Source: Pseudonocardiales bacterium | Lineage (GTDB): Bacteria > Actinomycetota > Actinomycetes > Mycobacteriales > Jatrophihabitantaceae | Direction: 5' to 3' | DNA: 37,582 nt | NCBI GenBank assembly: GCA_030840445.1 | Contig: JAVEEN010000012.1 | Coordinates: 1 to 37,582, forward strand | Translations under genes and position numbers: made by a program | Notes under the pieces: generated by a model | Seen by the model: the letters and a program-made list of their open reading frames with translations, nothing else | Database searches by the model: none | What the model was told of the DNA's origin: nothing | Shown here: positions 25,826-36,329 of the stretch, in pieces | Position numbering within the stretch: the stretch's first letter is position 1 | Layout: each line of letters starts with the position of its first letter

Positions 25826-26440
25826 ATGATCGCGAGTGTGCACGGCCGGGTGGCCGCTCTCGGGCCGGACGGCGCCGTTGTGGAAGTAGGCGGGGTAGGT
25901 CTGGCGGTGTCGTGTTCACCCGGGACGCTGGCCCGGCTGCGGGTCGGTGATGAAGCACGGCTGGCCACCAGCCTGGTCGTGCGCGAGGATTCGCTCACCT
26001 TGTACGGGTTCTCCGACGACGACGAGCGGGGTCTGTTCGAGTTGCTGCAGACAGCGAACGGCGTGGGGCCGAAACTGGCCCAGACCATCCTGGGCGTCTA
26101 TCCGCCGCGCGAGATCCGGCGAGCCATCGCAACCAGCGACCACGCGACCCTGGTCAAGGTGCCGGGCATTGGGCGCAAGGGCGCCGAGAAGATCGTCATC
26201 GAACTGCGCGACCGGATCGGTGCCATCGACGGTGATGCGATCGGCGGCCTGTCCGAACTGGCCGGCGTCACTGCCATCGCGCCGTGGAAGGACCAGGTGC
26301 TGCACGCGCTGGCCGGTCTCGGTTTCAGCGGTAAGGAAGCGGCCGAGGCCATCGACACCGTTGCGGCCGACTCCGGCGACAACCCCGAAGTCGCGGTGAT
26401 ACTGCGCCGGACGATCCAGCTGCTCGGACGTACCCGGTGA
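25826..26440 (+). CDS. ruvA: Holliday junction DNA helicase subunit RuvA
   Basis: Tetrameric junction-binding subunit of the RuvAB branch migration motor, 204 aa. N-terminal OB fold: [26 protein letters not shown]. Two helix-hairpin-helix motifs follow ([18 protein letters not shown] and [19 protein letters not shown]), and the C-terminal domain ([18 protein letters not shown]) contacts RuvB. The ATG at 25826 follows AAGGAG; the frame is open 17 codons further into the ruvC 3' end without a site. The TGA overlaps the ruvB GTG. Confidence 0.97.
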   Translation: MIASVHGRVAALGPDGAVVEVGGVGLAVSCSPGTLARLRVGDEARLATSLVVREDSLTLYGFSDDDERGLFELLQTANGVGPKLAQTILGVYPPREIRRAIATSDHATLVKVPGIGRKGAEKIVIELRDRIGAIDGDAIGGLSELAGVTAIAPWKDQVLHALAGLGFSGKEAAEAIDTVAADSGDNPEVAVILRRTIQLLGRTR

Positions 26441-27567
26441 CCGGTGAGAACCAGGCACGCGCCGACGTCCAGGCCAGCCCCGAAGGCGTCCAGGCCAGCC
26501 CAGACGTCGAGGCCAGCCCAGACGTTGAGGCCAGCAGCGTGCGGGACGTGGTGTCACCGCTGCCGGCGCTCGACGAGACCGATATCGAGGCGAGCCTGCG
26601 GCCCAAGCGCCTCATCGAGTTCGTCGGACAGGCCAAGGTTCGCGAACAGCTTCAGGTGGTTCTCGAGAGCGCCATGCGCCGTAACCGGCCACCGGACCAT
26701 GTGCTGCTGTCCGGGCCGCCGGGTCTGGGCAAGACCAGTCTCGCGATGATCATCGCAGCCGAGCTCGGAGCACCGTTCCGGCTTACCTCGGGGCCGGCGA
26801 TCGAGCGGGCCGGCGACCTGGCCGCGCTGCTCACCAGTCTGGGCGACGGCGAGGTCCTGTTCATCGACGAGATCCACCGCATCGCCCGTCCCGCCGAAGA
26901 ACTGCTCTACATGGCCATGGAGGACTTCCGGGTCGACGTGATCGTCGGCAAGGGCCCGGGAGCTACCGCAATCCCCTTGGAACTTTCGCCGTTCACCCTG
27001 ATCGGCGCTACCACTCGGGCCGGCCTGCTGACCGGACCCCTGCGGGACCGGTTCGGGTTCACCGCCCATATGGACTTCTATGACGTACCGGAGCTGGAGC
27101 GGGTCATCACCCGATCCGCCCAGTTGCTCGGGGTGCGGCTGACCGACGAGGGCGCGGCCGAGATCGCCAGCCGGTCGCGCGGGACCCCGCGCATCGCCAA
27201 CCGCTTGCTGAGGCGGGTGCGCGACTTCGCCGAGGTCCGCGCTGACGGGGTGGTGACGGCCCCGGTTGCGCAGGACGCGCTGGCGGTCTACGACGTGGAC
27301 GAGATGGGCCTGGATCGGCTGGACAAGGCGGTTCTGGACGCCTTGGTTCGCCGCTTCGGCGGCGGCCCGGTCGGGGTCAGCACCCTGGCGGTCGCAGTGG
27401 GCGAGGAGATCGAGACCGTCGAAGAGGTGGCCGAACCGTTTCTGGTCCGCGCTGGATTGCTGGCCCGGACGCCGCGGGGACGGGTTGCCATGCCGGCGGC
27501 CTGGCATCACCTCGGGCTCACCCCACCGAGCGCCGCAGTGGGTGGACCGACCCTGTTCGACGCTTAA
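26437..27567 (+). CDS. ruvB: Holliday junction DNA helicase ATPase subunit RuvB
   Basis: Hexameric AAA+ motor that drives branch migration; 376 aa against a usual 340-350. Walker A is [12 protein letters not shown], Walker B is VLFIDEIHR, sensor 1 is [20 protein letters not shown] with the arginine finger region, and sensor 2 is [19 protein letters not shown]. The C-terminal winged helix ends in [17 protein letters not shown]. The extra 35 or so N-terminal residues hold an 18-bp in-frame tandem repeat (26464-26538) encoding [12 protein letters not shown] units, outside the conserved core. GTG start overlapping the ruvA stop. Confidence 0.97.
   Translation: MTGENQARADVQASPEGVQASPDVEASPDVEASSVRDVVSPLPALDETDIEASLRPKRLIEFVGQAKVREQLQVVLESAMRRNRPPDHVLLSGPPGLGKTSLAMIIAAELGAPFRLTSGPAIERAGDLAALLTSLGDGEVLFIDEIHRIARPAEELLYMAMEDFRVDVIVGKGPGATAIPLELSPFTLIGATTRAGLLTGPLRDRFGFTAHMDFYDVPELERVITRSAQLLGVRLTDEGAAEIASRSRGTPRIANRLLRRVRDFAEVRADGVVTAPVAQDALAVYDVDEMGLDRLDKAVLDALVRRFGGGPVGVSTLAVAVGEEIETVEEVAEPFLVRAGLLARTPRGRVAMPAAWHHLGLTPPSAAVGGPTLFDA
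26464..26538 (+). repeat. 18-bp tandem repeat in the ruvB 5' end
   Basis: Four related units such as gacgtcgaggccagccca occur at 26464-26481, 26485-26502, 26503-26520 and 26521-26538, with a 3-base insertion after the first. They encode [18 protein letters not shown] and DVEASS in the non-conserved N-terminal tail of RuvB. Confidence 0.85.
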
Positions 27568-27606
27568 ACTGGTCCCTAGCTCGGATCCGCCACCCGCCCG
27601 GCGGAT

Positions 27607-28008
27607 ATGTCGATCAGAAAATGGTTCGTTGCTGTGACGCAAGTGCTGCCGCTCGTCATCCTCGCTGTGCTGTTCATCGGCATGATCATGTTCAACCGGC
27701 GTAACCGTGCACGGTCCGCGCAGGCCGACCGGGTGCGTCGGGAGAATATGCGGCCCGGGACCGAGGTCATGACGACCTCCGGCCTTTACGCGACGGTCGT
27801 CTCGGTCAATACCGCGGACAGCAGCGCGGTGTTGTCCATCGCACCTGGTGTGGAGGTCAAGTGGACTATCGCCGCATTGCGAGCTGTGCCCGAGTTGCCC
27901 CCGCAATACCGGGATGCCGTGCTGTCAGGCGAACCGGCGATTCACGAGGACGCGGTCGCTCGCGACGATCGTCCCGGCTCCCGCTCGGACGAGACCGAGG
28001 GCAACTGA
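27607..28008 (+). CDS. yajC: Preprotein translocase accessory subunit YajC
   Basis: Small inner membrane protein (133 aa) of the SecDF-YajC complex. One membrane helix (LPLVILAVLFIGMIMFNRR, about residues 14-32) is followed by the YajC core: RPGTEVMTTSGLYATVVSV and the SIAPGVEVKWTIAALRAV strand region. The C-terminus is an unconserved acidic tail. It follows ruvB after 39 bp, where no good promoter or terminator is seen, and precedes secD by 180 bp. Confidence 0.9.
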   Translation: MSIRKWFVAVTQVLPLVILAVLFIGMIMFNRRNRARSAQADRVRRENMRPGTEVMTTSGLYATVVSVNTADSSAVLSIAPGVEVKWTIAALRAVPELPPQYRDAVLSGEPAIHEDAVARDDRPGSRSDETEGN

Positions 28009-28066
28009 CCTAAATATCGGGCGCTGATGTGATTCAGCATCACGTCGGTCATACTGTGCGGCGAAC

Positions 28067-28088
28067 ACCGAACTCAAACCGAACTCAA
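28067..28088. repeat. 11-bp tandem repeat upstream of the secD promoter
   Basis: accgaactcaa occurs twice in direct tandem (28067-28077 and 28078-28088), ending 12 bases before a TATGCT box. One helical turn apart, the copies could be a pair of activator sites. The same 180-bp gap holds a small inverted repeat near 28023-28038 (gctga...tcagc) and no open frame that looks coding. Confidence 0.7.
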
Positions 28089-28100
28089 CACGTTGTGATC

Positions 28101-28106
28101 TATGCT
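28101..28106 (+). promoter_or_regulatory. Possible -10 box of secD
   Basis: TATGCT in the yajC-secD gap would start transcription near 28113, leaving a leader of about 76 bases that ends in AAGGAGA before the secD GTG. Confidence 0.4.
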
Positions 28107-28188
28107 CGCCGGTCGCCAGGCGGGCTGAGCATTTGCGCTCCGAAATCCGGGGCGTACGTGCTGGTTGATAACAAGGAGACTACTTTCC

Positions 28189-30318
28189 GTGGCACCATCT
28201 GCCGGAACGCTGCGCGTCGGGCGTTACTTTGCCGCTTTGGCCGCATTGTTTATCGCCCTGTACGCAATTGTCTTCTGGCCCCATCAGCCGAAGACCCCAA
28301 AACTCGGGCTCGACCTCGAGGGTGGCGCTCAAGTCATCCTGAAGGCCGACGCCAACGGCAAGACGCCGAGCAAAGCCGCTATGAACACGGCGCGGCAGAT
28401 CATCAACGACCGGGTGAACGGTCTCGGCGTTTCCTCGATCGAGGTCACGGTCCAGGGCAGCGACCGGATCGTCGTGTCCGTGCCCGGCAAGAACGGTGAC
28501 GCGATCAAGAACGTCGGCAAGTCCTTCCTGCTGCAGTTCCGACCCGAGATCCTGGCGCCGATCTCTGCGGCGCCCGCGCCTACCGCCTCCGCAGGCAGCA
28601 CGGCGAGCGGCGGTGCATCCGGTACCGCGAAACCGTCCAGCACTGTGCAGCCGAGTGCCACACTCAAGCCGTCCGGCTCAACCAGTACGTCGCCGTCGGC
28701 GCAGGGGCGGGTAGTGCCGCAGGCTGCCGGAAGTACCACGCCCGCACCATCGGCCAGCAAAACGCCCAGTTCGCCCGCGAGCGCCTCGGCGAGCCCGTCG
28801 GCCAGCGCCGGCGCAACGTCCTCCGGTGCCGCCCAGGCAGTCCAGGTGGTGGACCAGTGGAAGTCGCTCGGATTCGCCCCACCCAAGGACTTAACGGCCT
28901 ACAACAAGCTCACCCAGGCACAGCAGACCTCGGTGCAGACCGTGCTCGCCGCCTGGGACTGCAGCAACAAGAACATCAAGCCGCTCGACGATCCGACCAA
29001 GCCGCTGGTCACCTGTGACCAGGCTGGCACCGCCAAGTACCTGCTCGGTGCGGTCATCGTCGAGGGAAAGCAGATCAAGTCGGCCTCGGCCATCGCGCCC
29101 GGGTCGACGAGCAACCTCGACCCGAACTGGTCGATCAGCCTGAGCCTGAAACCGACCGGGCAGTCGCAATGGGCCAAATACACCTCGCAGCACAACGAGC
29201 AGTCAACGCCGGGCGCCGTTGACAACACCGTGGCGTACACGCTGGACAGCGAGGTCCTCGAGGCGGCACAGATCTCGCAGACGATCACCGGCGATACCTC
29301 GATCACCGGCTCGTTCGATCAGCAGCAGGCCACCGACTTCGCCAACTCGCTCAAATACGGAGCGCTGCCGCTGAACTTCCAGACGCTCGACTCGCAGAGC
29401 ATCTCGCCGACCCTGGGTAGTTCGCAGTTGAAGGCGGGTCTGCTCGCCGGCGGCATCGGTCTAGCCCTCGTCGTCATCTACTCGCTGATCTACTACCGGG
29501 CTCTCGGGCTGGTCACGATCGCTTCGTTGCTCGTGTCCGGTGGACTGACCTATGCCATGTTGGTGCTGCTGGGCAATCAGATCAACTTCACGCTTACCCT
29601 GGCCGGAATCGCCGGGTTCATTGTTGCCGTCGGTATCACCGCCGATTCGTTCGTGGTGTTCTTCGAACGAATAAAGGACGAAGTGCATGAGGGCCGGACC
29701 GCCCGGGTGGCGATACCGCGGGCCTGGGACCGGGCAAGGAGAACGATTCTGTCGGCCGACTTCGTGTCCTTCCTGGCGGCGGTGATCCTGTATTACTTCG
29801 CTGCCGGTGAGGTACGAGGCTTCGCCTTCACCCTTGGACTGTCGACGGTGCTGGACCTAGTCGTGGTCTTCCTGTTCACCCACCCCATCGTGTCGCTGTT
29901 CTCCCGCAGTGCGGCGTTCGGTTCGGCGCGGTTCACCGGTCTGAACCACGTACGGGTCGGCGGCGTCGCCTCGTACCGGAGCTCTCAGAAGGGCCGCCGT
30001 CCGGTCCGGGCCGAGTCCGCCTCGATCGAGGTAGCCGGCGCCGAGCTCGCTGAGCCGGTGCCGACCCCGGGAAGCAGCGAGACCCCCAGCTCGGTGCAGG
30101 ACTTCCAGGACGACGCCGGCCAGGCAGACGATGTCGGCGAGGAATTCGGTGCCGAGTCCGTACCGGTGCCGGATGACCGAGCCTCGACTACCGCGCCGAG
30201 GTCGGGCAGCGGGACCAAGACCCCCGGAACCGGGGGCTCGACCGCGGCCGAGCGGGCGGCTGCCCGCCGGGCCGCCTTGCGGCAGAAGGGCTCGTCGAGC
30301 ACCGAGGAGAACAGCTGA
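28189..30318 (+). CDS. secD: Protein translocase subunit SecD
   Basis: RND-superfamily membrane protein (709 aa) that with SecF uses the proton gradient to help pull exported proteins across the membrane. Helix 1 (YFAALAALFIALYAIVFW) is followed by LGLDLEGGAQVILKAD, the SecD signature, and the large external P1 domain. Five further helices lie in the last third, with GFIVAVGITADSFVVFFERIKDE (conserved Asp) and the RTILSADFVSFLAAV helix. The P1 domain carries an insert rich in Ser, Ala, Thr and Pro (residues 125-217), and the cytoplasmic tail after the last helix is about 130 aa long. The GTG at 28189 follows AAGGAGA; a TTG eight codons upstream is less likely. The TGA overlaps the secF ATG by one base. 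Confidence 0.95.
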   Translation: MAPSAGTLRVGRYFAALAALFIALYAIVFWPHQPKTPKLGLDLEGGAQVILKADANGKTPSKAAMNTARQIINDRVNGLGVSSIEVTVQGSDRIVVSVPGKNGDAIKNVGKSFLLQFRPEILAPISAAPAPTASAGSTASGGASGTAKPSSTVQPSATLKPSGSTSTSPSAQGRVVPQAAGSTTPAPSASKTPSSPASASASPSASAGATSSGAAQAVQVVDQWKSLGFAPPKDLTAYNKLTQAQQTSVQTVLAAWDCSNKNIKPLDDPTKPLVTCDQAGTAKYLLGAVIVEGKQIKSASAIAPGSTSNLDPNWSISLSLKPTGQSQWAKYTSQHNEQSTPGAVDNTVAYTLDSEVLEAAQISQTITGDTSITGSFDQQQATDFANSLKYGALPLNFQTLDSQSISPTLGSSQLKAGLLAGGIGLALVVIYSLIYYRALGLVTIASLLVSGGLTYAMLVLLGNQINFTLTLAGIAGFIVAVGITADSFVVFFERIKDEVHEGRTARVAIPRAWDRARRTILSADFVSFLAAVILYYFAAGEVRGFAFTLGLSTVLDLVVVFLFTHPIVSLFSRSAAFGSARFTGLNHVRVGGVASYRSSQKGRRPVRAESASIEVAGAELAEPVPTPGSSETPSSVQDFQDDAGQADDVGEEFGAESVPVPDDRASTTAPRSGSGTKTPGTGGSTAAERAAARRAALRQKGSSSTEENS
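28561..28839 (+). other. Ser/Ala/Pro-rich low-complexity insert in SecD
   Basis: About 93 residues made almost wholly of Ala, Ser, Thr, Pro, Gly interrupt the external domain of SecD between LLQFRPEIL and VVDQWKSLGFAPP. No motif is visible. It reads like a flexible, possibly glycosylated, cell-wall linker. Just after it, two Cys (WDCSNKN and VTCDQAG) could form a disulphide. Confidence 0.8.
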
Positions 30319-31415
30319 TGAGTGTCTTCACCAAGCTCTACCGAGGTGAAACCCGATTCGACTTCATCGGGACGCGCCGCCGGTGGTACCTCGCGTCGCT
30401 GGGCCTGATCCTGATCTGCCTGCTGAGTTTCTTCCTGCGCGGCTTCAACGTGGGTATCGATTTCAAGGGCGGTACCGAGTTCCAGCTCCCGAGCGGGACA
30501 TCGGTTACCACCACCCAGGCGGAGAACGCGATGACGGCGGCCGGTCAGACCACCGAGGGTGCCGCGCAACAGGTCGGCTCCGGGTCGACCCGTTCGATCA
30601 TCATCAAGACCAAGGAACTCGATCAGCAGCAGCAGTCCGATGTGGCAGGCAAGCTCGCCGCGGCCCTCAAGATCGACAAGTCGCAGATCTCCATCAACTC
30701 GGTGTCCTCGACCTGGGGCAGCGAGATCACCAAGAAAGCCGTCCAGGGGCTGATCGTCTTCCTGATCGCGGTCTTCCTGTACATCTCGATCAGGTACGAG
30801 TGGAAGATGGGTGTCGGGGCGCTCACCGCGCTCGTGCACGACCTGATCATTTCGGCCGGTATTTACTCGATCGTCGGTTTCGAGCTGACCCCGTCGACCA
30901 TTGTCGGGCTGTTGACCATCCTGGGTTTCTCGTTGTACGACACGGTCGTCGTGTTCGACAAGGTCAACGAGAACGTCAAGGATCTCGGAGCGACCGCTCG
31001 GATGACCTACTCCGAGGCGGCGAACCTCGCGGTGAACCAGACCCTGATGCGGTCGATCAACACCTCGTTGATCTCCCTTCTCCCGGTCGGCGGCCTGCTG
31101 TTCGTGGGTGCCGGCCTGCTCGGGGTCGGCACCATCAAGGACCTCGCGCTCATCCTGTTCGTCGGCCTGGCCGTCGGTGCGTACTCATCGCTGTTCCTGG
31201 CTACTCCCATCGTGGTCGAACTCAAGGAGCGCGAGCCGGAGAACAAGAACCTGGCCCGGCGAGTGCTGGCGAAACGAGCGACCGCTGCCCGCGCTGGTGA
31301 GCCTGTCATGGTCGGTGCGCCGGTCACCGCGGCCAAGCCGCGACCGACCGGCAAGCCCGCCCCGGCACCGCGTCCGGGGGCCCGACCGGCAAACCGCCCC
31401 CGTAAGCGTCCGTGA
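30318..31415 (+). CDS. secF: Protein translocase subunit SecF
   Basis: Partner of SecD, 365 aa with six membrane helices. The signature FNVGIDFKGGTEFQ follows helix 1. The external domain is short, then SIRYEWKMGVGALTALVHDLI and TILGFSLYDTVVVFDKVNEN carry the SecF motifs, followed by NQTLMRSINTSLISLLPVG. The C-terminus after the last helix is basic and Pro-rich. The ATG shares a base with the secD stop. The secF TGA overlaps the apt GTG. Confidence 0.96.
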   Translation: MSVFTKLYRGETRFDFIGTRRRWYLASLGLILICLLSFFLRGFNVGIDFKGGTEFQLPSGTSVTTTQAENAMTAAGQTTEGAAQQVGSGSTRSIIIKTKELDQQQQSDVAGKLAAALKIDKSQISINSVSSTWGSEITKKAVQGLIVFLIAVFLYISIRYEWKMGVGALTALVHDLIISAGIYSIVGFELTPSTIVGLLTILGFSLYDTVVVFDKVNENVKDLGATARMTYSEAANLAVNQTLMRSINTSLISLLPVGGLLFVGAGLLGVGTIKDLALILFVGLAVGAYSSLFLATPIVVELKEREPENKNLARRVLAKRATAARAGEPVMVGAPVTAAKPRPTGKPAPAPRPGARPANRPRKRP

Positions 31416-31951
31416 CCGGCGCCCTCGACCCGTCGCTGGCCGAGGTGATCGCGGCACAGCTGCGCGATGTACCTGATTTTCCGCAACCCGGGGTGCTGTT
31501 CAAGGACATCGCACCGCTGCTTGCCGACGCCGCCGCGTTCAACGCGTGCATCGACGCGCTCGCCGACCTGCCGGCCGCCTACGAGGCCGACCTGATCGCG
31601 GGCGTCGAGGCACGCGGCTTCGTGGTCGCGGCGGCGCTGGCCCGGGCGGTCGATGCCGGGGTGGTGCCGGTGCGCAAGGCGGGCAAACTACCGCCGCCGA
31701 CCGTGAGCGCCAGCTACCAGCTCGAGTACGGCAGCGCCGAGATCGAAGTCCCGGTGGGCCTGATCGAGGGCAAGAAGGTCTACCTGGTCGATGATGTGTT
31801 GGCCACCGGCGGCACCCTCAAGGCCACGCTCGGGCTGCTTGCGCTGGCCGGCGCCGAGGTGACCGGGATAGGAGTGCTGGTCGAGCTGTCCTTCCTCAAC
31901 GGCCGCGAGCGCCTGACCGGACACAACCTGACGGCGCTACTGACCATCTAG
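31412..31951 (+). CDS. apt: Adenine phosphoribosyltransferase
   Basis: Salvages adenine to AMP with PRPP; 179 aa, standard length. The type I PRTase motif is VYLVDDVLATGGT, the N-terminal adenine-site segment is DFPQPGVLFKDIAPLL, and VEARGFVVAAALA and VRKAGKLPPPT are the usual APRT blocks. GTG start overlapping the secF stop (GTGA), so it is the last gene of the yajC-secDF-apt run. It is followed by rel, as in mycobacteria. Confidence 0.96.
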   Translation: MTGALDPSLAEVIAAQLRDVPDFPQPGVLFKDIAPLLADAAAFNACIDALADLPAAYEADLIAGVEARGFVVAAALARAVDAGVVPVRKAGKLPPPTVSASYQLEYGSAEIEVPVGLIEGKKVYLVDDVLATGGTLKATLGLLALAGAEVTGIGVLVELSFLNGRERLTGHNLTALLTI

Positions 31952-31967
31952 GTTTACTGGACGCGCC

Positions 31968-31973
31968 TAGACT
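31968..31973 (+). promoter_or_regulatory. -10 box of rel
   Basis: TAGACT in the apt-rel gap; transcription would start near 31980, just at the first of two inverted repeats. No convincing -35 box is seen. Confidence 0.45.
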
Positions 31974-31981
31974 GTAAGCGT

Positions 31982-32008
31982 AGCCAGAACTGGCTGGCGG
32001 CTCGCCAG
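31982..32008 (+). promoter_or_regulatory. Two overlapping inverted repeats in the rel leader
   Basis: AGCCAG-aa-CTGGCT (31982-31995) and CTGGCG-gct-CGCCAG (31994-32008) are both perfect 6-bp stems. They share two bases, so as RNA hairpins they could not both form fully. The first could instead be a DNA operator at the transcription start. Confidence 0.5.
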
Positions 32009-32010
32009 GC

Positions 32011-34482
<2,472 letters not shown>

Positions 34483-34486
34483 CGCA

Positions 34487-35368
34487 CTACTTCACGGTGA
34501 CCGTCTTGAAGATCAGGTCGACGTTCGGACGTCCGCCTCCGGCCTGGTTCGATCCGTCGTCGCCACCGACTGCGACCTTCTGCAAAATGTCGAGCCCGCC
34601 GGTGACGTGACCGATCACCGTGTAGTTCTTGCCGAGCGAGCTACTGCTGTCCTTGGTGATGAAGAAGAACTGGCTGCCATTGGTGTTCGCGCCGCTGTTG
34701 GCCATCGCCAGGGTGCCGGCGGTGTACTTCGCCGCCGAGAGGTTCTCGTCCTTGGTCGTATAGGAGGGTCCACCGGAGGTCGTAGCGGACGGGTCGCCGC
34801 ACTGGACCACGAAGATGCCTGAGTTCACCGAGCGGGGGCAGGCAGTGTTGTCATAGAACTTCGTGGAGATCAGGTACTTGATGCTCTGCACGTTGCAGGG
34901 GGCCGCGGTGCCGTCCAACTGGACCGTGATGGTGCCGAGGTTGGTGTTGAACAGGGCGGTGCTCTTGCCGGTGGGCGTGGGCTTCGGGTCCGGGGGCAAG
35001 CCGGTGTCGAAGAGGTTTCCCGCCTTCAACTTGGCAGCGGTCTCGGTGTAGCCGCACGGGCCGGTGCTCTTCTTCGCGGCCCGCGTGATGGCCGCCGGTT
35101 TCCGGCTCGGCAAGGGGGCCTTGGAGCTGCTGGCCGAGGGCGATGCCGAACCGGACGCCGACGGACTGGCTGAGGCGGCCGTTGACTTCTTGTTGTCGTG
35201 GGTCAGCATCACAACCGAACCGATGACCACCGCGAACAGCACCAGCACGCCCAGCACCGTTCCGATCAGGGTGAACTGGCGGCGGCGGGCATCGCGCTGC
35301 TGCCGGCGGACGAGCTGGCGCTCGAGATGGCGGCGGGCAGCTTCACGGCGCTGCTTGCTGGTCGGCAC
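34487..35368 (-). CDS. ppiB: Membrane-anchored cyclophilin-type peptidyl-prolyl isomerase
   Basis: Protein of 293 aa. A basic, Arg-rich cytoplasmic N-terminus precedes one membrane helix (FTLIGTVLGVLVLFAVVIGSVVM, about residues 32-54) and a Ser/Ala/Pro linker, placing the cyclophilin domain outside the membrane. Cyclophilin motifs are FNTNLGTITVQL, CPRSVNSGIFVVQCGDP, GTLAMANSGANTNGSQFFF and NYTVIGHVTGG. The region around the catalytic Arg is unusual, with Cys residues (TACPR, VVQCGDP, APCNVQS, GPCGYTE); M. tuberculosis PpiB at the same locus has similar Cys. The GTG at 35368 follows AAGGAGGA (35375-35382); the frame is open upstream but non-coding in character. Confidence 0.9.
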   Translation of the reverse strand: MPTSKQRREAARRHLERQLVRRQQRDARRRQFTLIGTVLGVLVLFAVVIGSVVMLTHDNKKSTAASASPSASGSASPSASSSKAPLPSRKPAAITRAAKKSTGPCGYTETAAKLKAGNLFDTGLPPDPKPTPTGKSTALFNTNLGTITVQLDGTAAPCNVQSIKYLISTKFYDNTACPRSVNSGIFVVQCGDPSATTSGGPSYTTKDENLSAAKYTAGTLAMANSGANTNGSQFFFITKDSSSSLGKNYTVIGHVTGGLDILQKVAVGGDDGSNQAGGGRPNVDLIFKTVTVK

Positions 35369-35385
35369 TGGTATTCCTCCTTGCA

Positions 35386-35409
35386 GGGCGCCAGACTCCC
35401 GTGGCGCCC
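35386..35409 (-). promoter_or_regulatory. Hairpin directly upstream of the ppiB ribosome site
   Basis: GGGCGCCA and TGGCGCCC form a perfect 8-bp stem with an 8-base loop. In the ppiB message it would end 3 bases before the AAGGAGGA site, so it may shape access of the ribosome or protect the 5' end. Confidence 0.45.
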
Positions 35410-35435
35410 AGCGATGTGAACGGCGAGTCGGGCGA

Positions 35436-35441
35436 AGTCTA
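35436..35441 (-). promoter_or_regulatory. Possible -10 box of ppiB
   Basis: TAGACT on the minus strand, about 68 bases before the ppiB start. It would give a leader of about 60 bases containing the hairpin. No -35 match is seen. Confidence 0.35.
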
Positions 35442-35567
35442 CGAAAGAAGTCTTGATGGTTGCCGGCCGGACGCCTGTGAGTCCGCACAGCGGCACCTGT
35501 TGCACGGCCGCAGACGCAGCCGCGCTCTCCGGACGCGGCCGGATAGCTCACGGTCAGGCTCCCTCGG

Positions 35568-35573
35568 TATCGT
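35568..35573 (+). promoter_or_regulatory. Possible -10 box of the glyoxalase-II-like gene and hisS
   Basis: TATCGT in the 277-bp gap between the divergent ppiB and metallo-hydrolase genes. Transcription would begin near 35580. The rest of the gap shows no gene apart from a 15-codon frame at 35605-35652. Confidence 0.35.
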
Positions 35574-35634
35574 AGTCATCTGGTCCCGCGCACCGGGCCC
35601 GAACATGTTGAGACAGACGGCGGGAGCGCACCAG

Positions 35635-35656
35635 GTGCTGATCCAGTGCTGATCCA
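35635..35656 (+). repeat. 11-bp tandem duplication across the metallo-hydrolase start codon
   Basis: gtgctgatcca occurs twice in direct tandem (35635-35645 and 35646-35656). Each copy begins with GTG. Only the second GTG is in frame with the gene; the first reaches TGA (35650-35652) after five codons. GGGAG (35622-35626) is 8 bases from the first GTG and 19 from the second. Confidence 0.85.
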
Positions 35657-36329
35657 GGGGTTCCCGGCGCAGGTGGCCGGAACCAATTGTTTCGTTGTCG
35701 CCACCGGTCCCGGTGAGCAGTGCATCGTGATCGATCCCGGAGTCGGGGTGAGCGACAGGCTCGAGCAAATCGTGGCCGAGTATCGCCTGCATCCGGTGGC
35801 CGTTGTGTTGACCCACGGGCACCTCGATCACACGTTCTCGGTGCTGCCGGTCTGCCAGGCCAACGACGTGCCGGCCCTCATACATGCCGCCGATCGGGCG
35901 GCGCTGGCCGATCCGTGGACGGGCCTCGGGCTGCCCGTCGGCGCCCCGTTGTTCGGGGTACCGGGCCTGACCTTCGCCGAACCCGACGACGTCCGCACCA
36001 TCACCGACGGTGAGCGCCTGGAGTTGGCGGGCATGGCCTTCCAGGTCCGCCATACCCCCGGCCACACGCCTGGCTCGGTGGTTTTCACGCTCGACTCCGG
36101 CCAGGTCGATCCATCGGCGGCTGATGTGCTGTTTTCCGGTGACGTCCTGTTTCAGGGCTCGATCGGCCGGACGGATCTGCCGGGTGGCTCGATGGACGCC
36201 ATGACCGCGTCGCTGCGGGACGTGATCCTGCCCATGCCCGACGAGCTAATTGTTTTGCCCGGGCATGGCGGGCAGACGACCATTGGCGCCGAACGCCTGA
36301 CCAACCCCTTCCTGAGAGATCTGACGTGA
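35646..36329 (+). CDS. Metallo-beta-lactamase-fold hydrolase, glyoxalase II-like
   Basis: Cytoplasmic binuclear metal hydrolase of 227 aa. The HxHxDH motif is VVLTHGHLDHTFSV (about residues 56-62), followed by RHTPGHTPGSV, LFSGDVLFQGSIGRTDLPGG (bridging Asp) and IVLPGHGGQTTIG. Hydroxyacylglutathione or mycothiol-linked thioester hydrolysis is the family's usual label; actinobacteria lack glutathione as a rule, so the true substrate is open. The start VLIQGFPAQVAGTN matches the N-terminus of the M. tuberculosis Rv2581c type. The start codon lies in an 11-bp tandem duplication. The TGA overlaps the hisS GTG, an order conserved with mycobacteria. Confidence 0.88.
   Translation: MLIQGFPAQVAGTNCFVVATGPGEQCIVIDPGVGVSDRLEQIVAEYRLHPVAVVLTHGHLDHTFSVLPVCQANDVPALIHAADRAALADPWTGLGLPVGAPLFGVPGLTFAEPDDVRTITDGERLELAGMAFQVRHTPGHTPGSVVFTLDSGQVDPSAADVLFSGDVLFQGSIGRTDLPGGSMDAMTASLRDVILPMPDELIVLPGHGGQTTIGAERLTNPFLRDLT

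Noticed and set aside
26554-27906. 450-codon minus-strand frame over ruvB and yajC
   Set aside because: It is antisense to the fully recognisable ruvB and has low-complexity composition typical of GC-rich shadow frames.
28029-28499. Plus-strand 156-codon frame in the yajC-secD gap
   Set aside because: Most of it overlaps secD in another frame, its start lacks a ribosome site, and the composition is Arg-rich shadow type.
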